Assembly (NCBI RefSeq): GCF_000307105.1
Contig: NC_018645.1
Span: 5,032,001 to 5,096,000, forward strand
Length of the DNA stretch: 64,000 nucleotides
Source: Desulfobacula toluolica Tol2
GTDB lineage: Bacteria > Desulfobacterota > Desulfobacteria > Desulfobacterales > Desulfobacteraceae
Direction of reading: 5' to 3'
The notes under the pieces were generated by a model. It searched no databases and had not been told where the DNA came from. It saw only the letters and a program-made list of their open reading frames with translations. Below are positions 31,556 to 42,886 of this stretch, piece after piece; the first letter of the stretch is position 1, and the number at the start of each line of letters is the position of its first letter. A program made the translations under genes and the position numbers.

Positions 31556-31750
31556 ATGAACCTGTTTAAAATTACGCCCAAAGAGGCCGGAATATTGTAC
31601 AGGGTTTTATGTGGTAATGATGCTGGTACCATGGACCCTGACCGGTATTATGATGCGGATCAATTAAACCGAACATTTGATAAGCTGCGGTTTGTGCTGA
31701 TGGAGATCCGGGACCATGAAAAAATGGTATGCAGACATTGCAGACATTGA
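31556..31750 (+). CDS. Small element-end protein, 64 aa
   Basis: ATG 31556 has GGAGG six bases upstream. The product has a conserved-looking core (LCGNDAGTMDPDRYYDADQL, FDKLRFVLMEIRDHE) and a C-terminal CRHCRH. I do not recognise the family. A decayed paralogue occurs at 3253-3422 in the same position relative to the terminator and att repeat, so this gene is a standard right-end gene of the element family. Confidence 0.7.
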   Translation: MNLFKITPKEAGILYRVLCGNDAGTMDPDRYYDADQLNRTFDKLRFVLMEIRDHEKMVCRHCRH

Positions 31751-31872
31751 AAACTTAAAGTCTGCAAAAGAAAAAACCCGTTAATAAAGGCGATACAGAT
31801 TTTGCAGACATTACAGACAATTTTTAGGGGTAATATTTAAAAAATATTCCCCATGCAAGGTAAGAGAGAATC

Positions 31873-31901
31873 AACCCGGTCATATTCTGGCCGGGTTTTT
31901 T
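31873..31901 (+). terminator. Rho-independent terminator at the element right end
   Basis: AACCCGG / CCGGG with a T7-type run, nearly identical to 3519-3546. It should stop element transcripts before the tRNA-Glu gene. Confidence 0.8.
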
Positions 31902-31965
31902 ATTGGCTGAAATAATATTGCGGATAGGGTTTGAAATGTTCAATATTTCCCAAAAACACTTCCAA

Positions 31966-31988
31966 AGGTTGGAAATGCGGTTGGAAAA
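31966..31988 (+). repeat. Candidate integrase arm-type site near attR
   Basis: AGGTTGGAAATGCGGTTGGA and three further bases, one mismatch from 3877-3899. It has two GGTTGGAAA units. Confidence 0.6.
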
Positions 31989-32003
31989 CTCAACACTACT
32001 AAA

Positions 32004-32036
32004 GCAAAAAGGGTTTCAGAAAGACCCTGAAACCCT
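32004..32036 (-). terminator. tRNA-Glu terminator
   Basis: On the minus strand AGGGTTTCAG and CTGAAACCCT form a 10-bp stem, followed by TTTTTGC. It lies 13 bases beyond the tRNA 3' end. Confidence 0.8.
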
Positions 32037-32096
32037 TGATAGTCTAAGTGGTGATCCCACGGGGAATCGAACCCCGGTTTCCGGCGTGAGAGGCCA
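32034..32096. other. attR: 63-bp direct repeat
   Basis: Identical to 3699-3761. Here it forms the 3' portion of an intact tRNA-Glu, so the element's own att sequence restores the gene. Confidence 0.9.
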
Positions 32097-32123
32097 GCGT
32101 CCTGACCGCTAGACGATGGGACC
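32049..32123 (-). tRNA. tRNA-Glu (anticodon CTC)
   Basis: The 75-base minus-strand sequence folds as a cloverleaf. The acceptor is GGTCCCA/TGGGATC, the D arm GTCTAGCGGTCAGGAC, the anticodon loop CTCTCAC with anticodon CTC, and the T arm CCGGGGTTCGATTCCCCG; CCA is encoded. A promoter is visible upstream and a terminator downstream. It is the integration target of at least two elements. Confidence 0.96.
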
Positions 32124-32138
32124 ACAAAAAAGTATCTA

Positions 32139-32167
32139 TATCTATATCAAACTGACTTTATTGTCAA
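32139..32167 (-). promoter_or_regulatory. Sigma70-type promoter of tRNA-Glu
   Basis: Minus-strand TTGACA (32167-32162), a 17-base spacer and TAGATA (32144-32139), about 16 bases before the tRNA. Confidence 0.65.
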
Positions 32168-32181
32168 ATAAAATTACCATC

Positions 32182-32388
32182 TTATACAAGTTTCTTTTTT
32201 TTGCCTTTTTTAAATCCGAAGATAAGATAAATCAGCCAACCAAAGATTGGAATAATGGCAATGAAATGCCAGATAATTTTTGCTTTTATTGACCCGAAAT
32301 CCTTAAGGATAATATCAATCAAGGCCAGCATGGTCAGACCGAAAGATATGGCACAAATAAGCAGGATATAAAAAATGGTTTGGTCCAT
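32182..32388 (-). CDS. Small PLDc_N-like membrane protein, 68 aa
   Basis: Two transmembrane helices (FYILLICAISFGLTMLALID and WHFIAIIPIFGWLIYLIFGF) with a short loop and a Lys-rich C-terminus. The second helix with its W-x5-IPxxGxxxYL(I/F)FG pattern is the phospholipase D/cardiolipin synthase N-terminal (PLDc_N) domain as found in stand-alone small proteins. Function is unknown; it is likely an inner-membrane protein. It is the first chromosomal gene past the element. Confidence 0.8.
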   Translation of the reverse strand: MDQTIFYILLICAISFGLTMLALIDIILKDFGSIKAKIIWHFIAIIPIFGWLIYLIFGFKKGKKKKLV

Positions 32389-32399
32389 ATATAAAATAG

Positions 32400-33284
32400 T
32401 TACCCTTTTAATTTGTCTGATATTTTTAATAATGTATCCACATAATAATTGCTGTGGTTGTACCGGAACAAGACCTTATGCTGTTTTTGTCTTGCAATTC
32501 CCGGTTTCCAGCCATGATGTTTCAGGTAATTGGCTACACTGAAAATGGCATCTGCATGGCTGAACAGATTTATTTTTCCGTCATTATTTCCATCTTTTGC
32601 AAGCTTCAGCGCATTGGAAGGCATAAACTGGGAAATCCCCATAGCTCCGGCATATGAACCCCTTATTTTTTCAGGCGAAATTTTTTCTTGTTCTGAATAT
32701 TTGATGAGCGCTTTGAGTTCTTCATACCCCCATTGGGATCGCTGTTCAGCTTTTTTGATAAAGGTTGCTTTTTTGGGCTTTTTTTTGTCAGGGATGGCAT
32801 TCCAAATTCTTTCCCTTAACCGTTTATCTGTCAAAGCAGCCATTGTGGCAAGCGTATTCATCACGATTCGTTTCCCAAGATATGTTCCAAGCCGTGTTTC
32901 AACAAGTAAAATAGCGGTGATAATAGTTTTATCAACCCCGTATATTTTTTGTGCCTGTTCAAGTGTTATTTTATGTTCGGTTATATATTTCAACGCATTC
33001 TTAATGGATTTTTTTGATGTAAACTGGTTATAATCAAGGCTTGACTCAGAATGGACAAAAAAAAGTGAGACACCGTCCGGATCAAAAAACACACTTTCCC
33101 TGGAAAACAAAGCATCCATCTTTTCTTTTTTAAACCCATCATGGATAAGCTGCCGTACCAATTTGTCAAACTCATTGCCTTTCTTTATTTCCTGCCCGGA
33201 TAAAGGGGATGATAAAATGAAAAAAAAAATGAAAATCAAATATTGAATCAGCTTTGTTTGTAATGACGGCATCTTTATATCCAT
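32400..33284 (-). CDS. mltB: Lytic murein transglycosylase B family protein
   Basis: The frame opens at 33347, but the start at 33284 gives a clean signal peptide (KLIQYLIFIFFFILSSPLSG) and is preferred; length is then 294 residues. The catalytic glutamate is in ILLVETRLGTYLGK. The SLT_2/MltB signature GSYAGAMGISQFMPSN and the C-terminal DAIFSVANYLKHHGWKPG are present. It cleaves the MurNAc-GlcNAc bond of peptidoglycan in the periplasm, forming 1,6-anhydro ends. There is no lipobox Cys directly after the signal, so it may be soluble rather than a lipoprotein. It stands alone between the small membrane protein and glnA. Confidence 0.88.
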   Translation of the reverse strand: MDIKMPSLQTKLIQYLIFIFFFILSSPLSGQEIKKGNEFDKLVRQLIHDGFKKEKMDALFSRESVFFDPDGVSLFFVHSESSLDYNQFTSKKSIKNALKYITEHKITLEQAQKIYGVDKTIITAILLVETRLGTYLGKRIVMNTLATMAALTDKRLRERIWNAIPDKKKPKKATFIKKAEQRSQWGYEELKALIKYSEQEKISPEKIRGSYAGAMGISQFMPSNALKLAKDGNNDGKINLFSHADAIFSVANYLKHHGWKPGIARQKQHKVLFRYNHSNYYVDTLLKISDKLKG

Positions 33285-33514
33285 GGATATTTTGTCTGCT
33301 CCCCTTTTGTTTTTTACCCGAATACAGCGATCCGAGATTATCATCATAGGATCACAATTTATATCTTATATCTTATATTTTTTAGGATTGCATTAAAAAA
33401 ATATAACCGGAAACGGCAGAAGGCTTTTTATAATCAGGACAAGCCGGAAACAGACAGGTTTTCTGATTTTCTTGCCAAAGCAACAGGAAACTTAGAGATT
33501 ATACACTAAAAACA

Positions 33515-33548
33515 AACCACCCGGTTACGATAGGTGAACCGGGTGGTT
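33515..33548 (-). terminator. Terminator downstream of glnA
   Basis: ACCACCCGGTT / AACCGGGTGGT stem with a ten-base loop. The minus strand continues as TTGTTTTT. Confidence 0.8.
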
Positions 33549-33574
33549 GTAAGGTTTAGGCATGACAAAAAAGA

Positions 33575-34987
33575 TTAAATGTCATAATAAAGATAAAATT
33601 CATGGGGATGAGGACGACTGATAACCGGATTGACTTCATTTTTCATTTTATAGTCAATCCAGTATTCAATAACATCTTTGGTAAACACATCACCTTTCAG
33701 CAAAAAGTCATGGTCTTCTTTTAACGCAACCAATGCTTCTTCCAGAGAACCGGGTGCGGATTCCATTTCAGCAAGCTCTTCAGGGGGCAGGTCATAAATA
33801 TTTTTATCCATTGGATCGCCCGGATCAATTTTGTTCTGGATGCCGTCTATCATGGCCATTGCAATGGCTGAAAAGGCCATATATCCGTTGCATGAGGGAT
33901 CAGGGGTACGAAATTCAATGCGCTTGGCCTTGGGAGATCCAGAATACATGGGCAAACGGATGGCCGCACTTCTATTTCTGCTGGAATATGCAAGATTAAT
34001 AGGTGCTTCAAATCCGGGAACCAACCTTTTATAAGAGTTGGTTGTGGGGTTTGTTATGGCACACAGGGCTTTGCAATGTTTCATGATACCACCAATGGCG
34101 TAAAGTGCCTCATCAGACATTCCCGCATACTTGTTGCCTGCAAACAAAGGGTTCCCGTCTTTCCAGAAACTCATATGGGTGTGCATGCCGCTTCCATTGT
34201 CACCATATAAAGGTTTGGGCATAAAAGTGACAGTATGATCATATTTGGCAGCCACATTTTTAAGGACATATTTGAACCATGCAAGATTGTCGCCCATTTT
34301 TAACAGGGAATCAAACCGAAGGTCGATTTCAGACTGACCTGCTGTGCCGACTTCATGATGCTGACATTCCATGGTAATTCCAAGATCTTCCATTGTGAGC
34401 ATCATCTCTGTTCTCATGTCCTGGTATTGGTCATTGGGAGGGAGAGGAAAATATCCCTGCTTGGAGCGGATTTTGTATCCAAGGTTTGGCATTTCATCAG
34501 CACCGGTGTTCCAATGGGCTTCCGGGGAATCAATCTCAAAAAAGGAGGCATGAGGTTCTGAAGCATACCGGATATTGCTGAAGATAAAAAATTCAGGTTC
34601 AGGGCCGACATAGATGGTATCTCCAAGTCCAGTGCTTTTTATGTATTGTTCTACTTTTTTGGCAATGCCCCTTGGGTCGCGGCTGTAAGCTTCCTGAGTG
34701 ATGGGATCATGAATATTTCCGATAATGGCAAGGGTAGGCACCTTGAAAAAGGGATCCATTTTAGCGGTTCCGGCTTCAGGAATAACAAGCATATCAGAGT
34801 TATCAATGGCCTGCCATGCCCGCATGCTGGATCCGTCAAATCCAAACCCGTCCTCAAATGCGGATTCTCCAAATTCTCCAAGCGGAACGGAAAAGTGCTG
34901 CCATGTTCCGATGAAATCCATGTATCTGATGTCAACGATTTTTGCTTTGTTTTCTTTCGCCATTGCGATTACATCTTTTGGTGTCAT
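33575..34987 (-). CDS. glnA: Glutamine synthetase, type I
   Basis: Encodes 470 residues from ATG 34987, which has AAAGGAA eight bases upstream; a longer frame to 35080 is an artefact. The GSI signatures are present: FGFDGSSMRAW, GPEPEFFIF, GSGMHTHMSFWKDG, RLVPGFEAPINLAYS, RNRSAAIRLP and RIEFRTPDPSCNGY. NIYDLPPEE contains the tyrosine (about 398) that is adenylylated in the GSI-beta class, so activity is probably controlled by GlnE. It makes glutamine from glutamate and ammonia using ATP. glnB and glnD lie directly upstream, and an intergenic repeat precedes the gene. Confidence 0.97.
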   Translation of the reverse strand: MTPKDVIAMAKENKAKIVDIRYMDFIGTWQHFSVPLGEFGESAFEDGFGFDGSSMRAWQAIDNSDMLVIPEAGTAKMDPFFKVPTLAIIGNIHDPITQEAYSRDPRGIAKKVEQYIKSTGLGDTIYVGPEPEFFIFSNIRYASEPHASFFEIDSPEAHWNTGADEMPNLGYKIRSKQGYFPLPPNDQYQDMRTEMMLTMEDLGITMECQHHEVGTAGQSEIDLRFDSLLKMGDNLAWFKYVLKNVAAKYDHTVTFMPKPLYGDNGSGMHTHMSFWKDGNPLFAGNKYAGMSDEALYAIGGIMKHCKALCAITNPTTNSYKRLVPGFEAPINLAYSSRNRSAAIRLPMYSGSPKAKRIEFRTPDPSCNGYMAFSAIAMAMIDGIQNKIDPGDPMDKNIYDLPPEELAEMESAPGSLEEALVALKEDHDFLLKGDVFTKDVIEYWIDYKMKNEVNPVISRPHPHEFYLYYDI

Positions 34988-35016
34988 GTCTAATTCCTTT
35001 CTTAACACGATGTTTT

Positions 35017-35095
35017 TTATATGAAAGAACTTATAACTGTTTGGAATCAAAGTCCTTTCGTTTTTTTTGTGGCGGCTCAATCTGCCATGGCCGGT
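35017..35095 (-). repeat. Dispersed intergenic repeat, copy A (upstream of glnA)
   Basis: Read toward glnA: GGCCATGGCAGATTGAGCCG, CCAC, AAAGGACTTTGA, AAGTTCTTTCATATAAAA. It is the most diverged of four copies; the others are at 38070-38152, 38355-38441 and 53775-53874. Confidence 0.6.
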
Positions 35096-35104
35096 GATAT
35101 TATG

Positions 35105-38063
<2,959 letters not shown>

Positions 38064-38069
38064 ATCTTT

Positions 38070-38152
38070 TTTATGTGAAAGTCTTCAAAAATTCAAACAG
38101 TGACTTTCAATCTTTGTTGTGGCAGACCAATCTGCCATGGCCGTTATTAAAA
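38070..38152 (-). repeat. Dispersed intergenic repeat, copy B (upstream of glnD)
   Basis: Read toward glnD: TTTTAATAACGGCCATGGCA, GATTGGTCTGCCACAACAAA, GATTGAAAGT, then GAATTTTTGAAGACTTTCAC. It aligns closely with copy D at 53775-53874 upstream of modA, in the same orientation relative to the gene. Confidence 0.75.
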
Positions 38153-38536
38153 ATGTTTTTGGTTTAACATATAGCAATGAATTAGCAATGAACGTGCCAA
38201 GGCATGTATGGCCTGGCTTTCTCTAATAAATGCCAGAAATATGAGCAGAAAATTATTAGAACACAAGTTTTTATCACAAAAATGTTATAAAACCCATTAA
38301 TTAAGTTTCATTTTTGTAATTTATTTAAATAGTGCTATGACACGCAAATAATATGGCTGCCATAACTCCCGTGGCAATTTAAACAACCACAACAAAATAT
38401 GAAAAGGAACTGTTCAGATTTTTTTAAGACTTTCATACAAAAGTATAAAGAAAATATAGATCTATGAAAAGGCGTGATGCAGCCACTATTTTATCGAAAG
38501 GCAGCTGCAGTGAAGGATATGAAATATGTTGTTTTA
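38153..38536. other. Long intergenic region between glnD and tatA
   Basis: There is no supported CDS. It contains a second, oppositely oriented repeat copy (38355-38441). A 75-codon plus-strand frame at 38474 is antisense to tatA and is rejected. The rest is AT-rich with no obvious structure. Confidence 0.5.
38355..38441 (+). repeat. Dispersed intergenic repeat, copy C
   Basis: GGCTGCCATAACTCCCGTGG, CCACAACAAAATATGAAAAG, CTGTTCAGATTTTTTTAAGA, CTTTCATA aligns with copies B and D. It is inverted relative to copy B, 200 bases away. Confidence 0.6.
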
Positions 38537-38728
38537 TCAGTCTTTTTCAATTTTTTCCGGTTCGTCTTCTTCTTTGTCCTCAATCTTGGGCTCCCGGGTT
38601 GCTTTTTTGAAGTTTTTAATTCCCTTGCCCAAACCGGCACCGATTTCAGGAAGCTTTCCAGCCCCGAATATAATGAGGATAATCACAAGAATAATTATTA
38701 ATTCCGGCATCCCAATCCCACCAATCAT
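38537..38728 (-). CDS. tatA: Sec-independent protein translocase protein TatA
   Basis: Encodes 63 residues. There is an N-terminal membrane helix ([20 protein letters not shown]) with the conserved LPEIG and [10 protein letters not shown] hinge. An amphipathic helix ([17 protein letters not shown]) and an acidic tail follow. This is the TatA/TatE pattern that forms the pore for folded, often cofactor-containing, periplasmic enzymes. No tatB or tatC is adjacent, which is common in this phylum. Confidence 0.93.
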   Translation of the reverse strand: MIGGIGMPELIIILVIILIIFGAGKLPEIGAGLGKGIKNFKKATREPKIEDKEEDEPEKIEKD

Positions 38729-38963
38729 AGCACACTCCTATTCACTTCATTGTGTTGTTAAGTTTAATAAAAAGTATTAACATTAAGCGCTTAACGTGTC
38801 AATATTTTAGAATTTCCACCTCAAATCGAGGAGTTACAATTTTGTAATATATTTTTTGTAATAAACATTTTTTAATAAAAAGCTTGTGAAAAGCTATTTT
38901 GTGATTAAAATTAACCTCTAAACTTAAATTGTGAAAACTAAAAATTATATATGGAGACGTTGT

Positions 38964-39815
38964 ATGTATCAGGAACCGACCAATGAATTTCAGGGTGCAA
39001 AAAAATATGTCCTGGATCAGGAACTTGCCTCAATCGTTAATATATCAATGAAGCTTGAAATGCCGCTGCTTCTCAAAGGAGAGCCTGGAACCGGCAAAAC
39101 CATGCTGGCCCATGCCATTACCGAAAGCCTAAACATGCCATTAATCGTTTTGAATGTAAAATCCAGCATGAAGCTGGTAGAAGCATTGTATCAATATGAT
39201 ACGCTCACCCGGTTAAATGATTCCAGGTTTGGTGATTCACAAAGAAATGTGAGCGACATTGATGAGTATATCAAGATGGGAAAAATCGGCCAGGCATTTT
39301 GTGCCGAAGAAAAAACCGTTCTGTTGATTGATGAAATTGATAAAGCAGATACGGATTTCCAGGATGATATGCTGGATGTTCTGGACCAGATGCAATTTGA
39401 TATCATTGAAACCGATAAAACCATAAAAGCCAAAAACAGGCCGGTTATCATTATTACCTCCAATGCAAAAAAAGATCTTTCCGATCCTTTTTTAGGCAGG
39501 TGCAATTTTCATCACATTGCTTTTCCCGATCCCAAAATGATGAGAAAAATCATAGAGGTTCATTTCGAGAATATTGATTCAAAACTGGCGCAAAATGCAA
39601 TTGATGCGTTTTACAGTATGCGGGAGATTGATTCTATTGAGAAAAAACCGGCCACAAGAGAATTAATCAACTGGATGAGGGCTTTGAATGCAGATCCTGA
39701 TTTCAGGGCAAAAGATCTTGTTAAAGGCAAGCTTCCGTTTCTGGGCGTCCTGTTTAAAAAGAGTCCTGACTATGAAAGAGCAAGGAATATAGCGTCACGA
39801 AGACGAATGTTTTAA
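38964..39815 (+). CDS. MoxR-family AAA+ ATPase
   Basis: Encodes 283 residues from ATG 38964 (GGAG seven bases upstream); a GTG at 38931 is in frame but lacks a ribosome binding site. Walker A is LLKGEPGTGKTMLAHA (about 34-49), Walker B is VLLIDEIDKAD (about 115) and sensor 1 is VIITSNAKKDLSDPF. GRCNFHHIAFPDP contains the arginine finger region. MoxR ATPases act as chaperones that insert cofactors or mature complexes together with a VWA partner. The VWA/CoxE-like gene follows after 13 bases, so the two form a working pair. Confidence 0.93.
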   Translation: MYQEPTNEFQGAKKYVLDQELASIVNISMKLEMPLLLKGEPGTGKTMLAHAITESLNMPLIVLNVKSSMKLVEALYQYDTLTRLNDSRFGDSQRNVSDIDEYIKMGKIGQAFCAEEKTVLLIDEIDKADTDFQDDMLDVLDQMQFDIIETDKTIKAKNRPVIIITSNAKKDLSDPFLGRCNFHHIAFPDPKMMRKIIEVHFENIDSKLAQNAIDAFYSMREIDSIEKKPATRELINWMRALNADPDFRAKDLVKGKLPFLGVLFKKSPDYERARNIASRRRMF

Positions 39816-39828
39816 TTTAAGGTGCTGT

Positions 39829-41022
39829 ATGTTTGTAAAATTTTTCTATACCTTAAAAGAGATCGGGATACCCGTTTCTCCCACCTCTTTTCTCACACTT
39901 CAAAAAGCTCTTAACCAGGGGATTATCAGCAGCCTGGATGATTTTTATACCTGTGCTAGATCCATCCTTGTTAAAAGTGAGAAATATTTTGATCTGTATG
40001 ATCAGGTGTTTGCTCACCATTTTGAAGGGGTTCCTCTGCCTGAAAACGACGGGTTTGAAATTGATGAAATTGCCAGGGGCATGCTGGATGAATGGCTCAA
40101 AGACCCTAAAAGAATGGCAGATGCTTTGGGTGTTGATGAAGAACAACTCAAAAAAATGTCGCCTGAAGAATTGATTGAATATTTCAAAGAACGGCTCAAA
40201 GATCAGGAAGGCGAACACCACGGCGGCTATAAATGGATCGGCACCGGCGGATATTCTCCGGTAGGTCATTCCGGGTACAATCCCGGTGGCATGAGGGTCG
40301 GCGGACGATCCGGCAACAAATCTGCTGTAAAAGTTGCCAATGAGCGGCGGTATAAAGATTATTCAACTGCCGGTCCTTTGACCCAGGCAAAAATCGGTGA
40401 AGCCTTGAAACGGCTGAGAAACATGATCCCGTCCGGACCCAGGGACACCCTTAATATTGATGACACCATCAAGGAAACCATGAGAAATGCCGGTGAAATC
40501 GAAATGGTGTTTGACAGAGCGTTAAAGGACAGGCTCAAGGTAATACTGCTTATTGATAACGGGGGCTGGTCCATGGATCCCTATATAAGGGTGGTGCAAA
40601 CCCTGTTTGATTACGCCAGATCCCAGTTCAAGGAAGTTAAGACCTATTTTTTCCATAACACCATTTATGATCATGTCTGGGAAGACACGGCCCGGTATAA
40701 GAAGCCCAAGAAAATCATTGAGTTTTCACGGCTGGATACTGAAACACGGCTGGTCATTGTCGGCGATGCCAGCATGTCTCCATATGAACTTTTGTCCCAT
40801 GACGGCTCCATCCATATCTCTGAAAGAAGCGGCAAACCAAGTATTGAGCAGCTCAATTTTATGGCCAAAACATTTCCCCATGCTGTCTGGCTGAACCCGG
40901 TTTCAGAAAATATGTGGGGATACACACACACCATTATGGCCATCTCGAAAATTTTTTCCATGTATGAATTATCCCTGGATGGCCTTGAAAAAGCAGTGAC
41001 AAAACTCATGAGCAGAAATTAA
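39829..41022 (+). CDS. VWA-domain CoxE-like protein, MoxR partner
   Basis: Encodes 397 residues. The N-terminal ~130 residues are helical, followed by a Gly-rich linker (GGYKWIGTGGYSPVGHSGYN). The C-terminal VWA domain starts near 240 (KVILLIDNGGWSMDPYIRVV) and contains a later acidic segment (RLVIVGDASMSPYELL). The MIDAS motif reads DNGGWSM instead of DxSxS, a degenerate form, so metal binding may be altered. The protein is cytoplasmic (no signal peptide). With the upstream MoxR ATPase it probably forms a chaperone complex like CoxD/CoxE, but the client is not encoded nearby. Confidence 0.88.
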   Translation: MFVKFFYTLKEIGIPVSPTSFLTLQKALNQGIISSLDDFYTCARSILVKSEKYFDLYDQVFAHHFEGVPLPENDGFEIDEIARGMLDEWLKDPKRMADALGVDEEQLKKMSPEELIEYFKERLKDQEGEHHGGYKWIGTGGYSPVGHSGYNPGGMRVGGRSGNKSAVKVANERRYKDYSTAGPLTQAKIGEALKRLRNMIPSGPRDTLNIDDTIKETMRNAGEIEMVFDRALKDRLKVILLIDNGGWSMDPYIRVVQTLFDYARSQFKEVKTYFFHNTIYDHVWEDTARYKKPKKIIEFSRLDTETRLVIVGDASMSPYELLSHDGSIHISERSGKPSIEQLNFMAKTFPHAVWLNPVSENMWGYTHTIMAISKIFSMYELSLDGLEKAVTKLMSRN

Positions 41023-41053
41023 TGAGTCTATATCATGATATGTATCAAAAGAA

Positions 41054-41098
41054 TAAGCACGGGTTCAGATAGAATTTTCCTATTGAAACCCGTTGCTT
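41054..41098. terminator. Bidirectional terminator between the VWA gene and tatD
   Basis: AAGCACGGGTTCAGATAG and CTATTGAAACCCGTTGCTT form a long imperfect stem around AATTTTC between convergent genes. Confidence 0.75.
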
Positions 41099-41106
41099 AA
41101 TCATGG

Positions 41107-41892
41107 TCATAAATCAACATTATAAAGCGTTCTGGTGTTGTTAAAGATGGTTTGTGCAAGTGCTTTTGGATCAGACTTTCGAATTTCTGCAAGCTTCAGC
41201 AGAACTGATTTTACAAATACCGGCTCATTTCGGCGATTCTTATTTTTTTGAGGTGCAGGTGTAAGATACGGGGCATCGGTTTCAATCAAGATACGGTCTT
41301 CAGGAATAAGCGGTGCAAGAGTTCTTAAATATTCCCCCCTTTTTTGCAGGGTCAATATCCCGGTAATTCCAATATAGTATCCCAGGTCAAGATATTTAAA
41401 AAGCTCTTCTTTTGTGCCGGAAAAACAGTGTATGACACCTTTACGGCTTTTCGGACCGTCGGATTTTAAAATATCATAAAATCTTCCCTTGGAATCGCGC
41501 TCATGGAAAATCAAGGGCAGGTCAAGGTTGTCGGCAGCTTCAAGCTGGGTTTTAAAACAGTCTTCCTGATCTTTCTCCGGTGAAAACATCCGGTTATAAT
41601 CAAGACCGATCTCCCCCCAGGCCTTTACACAGGAATTTTCCATAGCAAGCCGGATTAAGGCATTCATGGTATCTGCTGAACATTGTTTTGCATCATGGGG
41701 ATGAATGCCTACAGATGTGATGATATGGTCATTTTCACGGGCTATTTCAATTGCCTTCAGCGAGGTTTCGATATCAATGCCGACAATCATTATTCCCTGG
41801 ATATTTTCAGCTTCCGCCCTATCAATAACATCTTGTCTGTCTTTATCATAGCAATTGTCATCAATATGACAATGGGAATCAAATAATATCAT
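41107..41892 (-). CDS. tatD: TatD-family metal-dependent hydrolase/DNase
   Basis: Encodes 261 residues, normal for the family. Metal ligands are seen in FDSHCHIDDNCY, GIHPHD, WGEIGLDYNR, LIFHERDS, VIHCFSGTKEE and LIETDAPYLTP. These define the TIM-barrel TatD proteins, 3'-5' DNases acting in repair or DNA degradation and proofreading of D-aminoacylated ends. It stands alone, divergent from ftsE, with no tat genes next to it. Confidence 0.94.
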   Translation of the reverse strand: MILFDSHCHIDDNCYDKDRQDVIDRAEAENIQGIMIVGIDIETSLKAIEIARENDHIITSVGIHPHDAKQCSADTMNALIRLAMENSCVKAWGEIGLDYNRMFSPEKDQEDCFKTQLEAADNLDLPLIFHERDSKGRFYDILKSDGPKSRKGVIHCFSGTKEELFKYLDLGYYIGITGILTLQKRGEYLRTLAPLIPEDRILIETDAPYLTPAPQKNKNRRNEPVFVKSVLLKLAEIRKSDPKALAQTIFNNTRTLYNVDL

Positions 41893-42016
41893 TTTTGTTT
41901 TTTTACCTTATTTCAATGGGTTCCGGTAGCATTGTTAACAACGCAACTTCAGGACTTGGGCCTGGCCTCATTCAAACATTCAAATTTTGCAAACTTCGAA
42001 AGTTTAGTTAACAATA

Positions 42017-42069
42017 TTAAGCCTTCACTGATTGGAAGAAGCCGTTTTACGGTAACAGTGAAGGCTTAA
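42017..42069. repeat. Perfect 14-bp inverted repeat upstream of ftsE
   Basis: TTAAGCCTTCACTG and CAGTGAAGGCTTAA enclose 25 bases containing a smaller CCG-TTTTA-CGG hairpin. It lies in the divergent tatD/ftsE intergenic region. A TTGTTAACAA palindrome occurs nearby (about 41933-41942). It may be a terminator-like structure or a leader hairpin. Confidence 0.65.
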
Positions 42070-42173
42070 ATGTCAGGAAAACTGTTTTCAGCACTCCTTG
42101 ACACATACAATTTATAACAGTAAATTCAATTTCAGTCAATTAAGGGCGATGCAGGGAACGTGAATGCAAAGAT

Positions 42174-42869
42174 ATGAACAACAATGATACTAAAAATTTA
42201 ATTATACGGCTGTTTAATGTCAGCAAAAAATTTGGAGGAGTGCTTGCCTTAAAGGACATTACTCTTGATATAAAAAAAGGTGAATTTGTTTTTATTTCAG
42301 GCCCTTCAGGCGCAGGCAAATCCACTCTCCTGAAAATATTGTGCCTGGCTGAAAAGGCATCAGAAGGGCAGATTCTGATTGACGGCATGAATCTTTCCAG
42401 AATCTCTTCATCAAAACTTCCTTTTTTCCGGCGGCGGTTTGGCATGGTATTCCAGGATTTTAAATTGATCCCCAACCGAACGGTTTATGAAAATGTAGCT
42501 CTTGTTTTAGAAGCTGCCGGTGAAAAATCTTCTTACATCAAAAAAAAAGTTATGCAGGTGTTGAGAACCACCGGCATGGAAAAAAAGTTTAAAGCCTTTC
42601 CGCCGACACTTTCAGGGGGGGAGCAGCAGAGAGTTGCAGTTGCCAGGGCAGTTGTCGGAGAACCATCCATCATTCTTGCCGATGAACCTACGGGCAGTCT
42701 GGATTCAAAATCAGCCCAGATAATATTTGATTTTTTAATGGAATACCATAAAAAAGGGAGTACTGTATTGATTGTCAGCCACAATTTAAATCTTCTTGAC
42801 AGTACTATTAAAGGCAGAAATATTGAAATCAGTGAAGGCACGATAAAACGGACCGCAACCATGCTCTAG
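42174..42869 (+). CDS. ftsE: Cell-division ATP-binding protein FtsE
   Basis: Encodes 231 residues. It has Walker [16 protein letters not shown]-loop [19 protein letters not shown], signature [14 protein letters not shown], Walker [13 protein letters not shown] and H-loop LIVSHN. The Q-loop sequence [12 protein letters not shown] is typical of FtsE. It forms the FtsEX complex at the divisome that activates peptidoglycan hydrolases through a periplasmic EnvC-like partner. The genes for FtsX and such a partner follow, giving a complete module. Confidence 0.96.
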   Translation: MNNNDTKNLIIRLFNVSKKFGGVLALKDITLDIKKGEFVFISGPSGAGKSTLLKILCLAEKASEGQILIDGMNLSRISSSKLPFFRRRFGMVFQDFKLIPNRTVYENVALVLEAAGEKSSYIKKKVMQVLRTTGMEKKFKAFPPTLSGGEQQRVAVARAVVGEPSIILADEPTGSLDSKSAQIIFDFLMEYHKKGSTVLIVSHNLNLLDSTIKGRNIEISEGTIKRTATML

Positions 42870-42886
42870 GACAAAGAAAAAAAACG

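Noticed and set aside
38474-38701. 75-codon plus-strand frame
   Set aside because: Antisense to tatA, whose product is clear.
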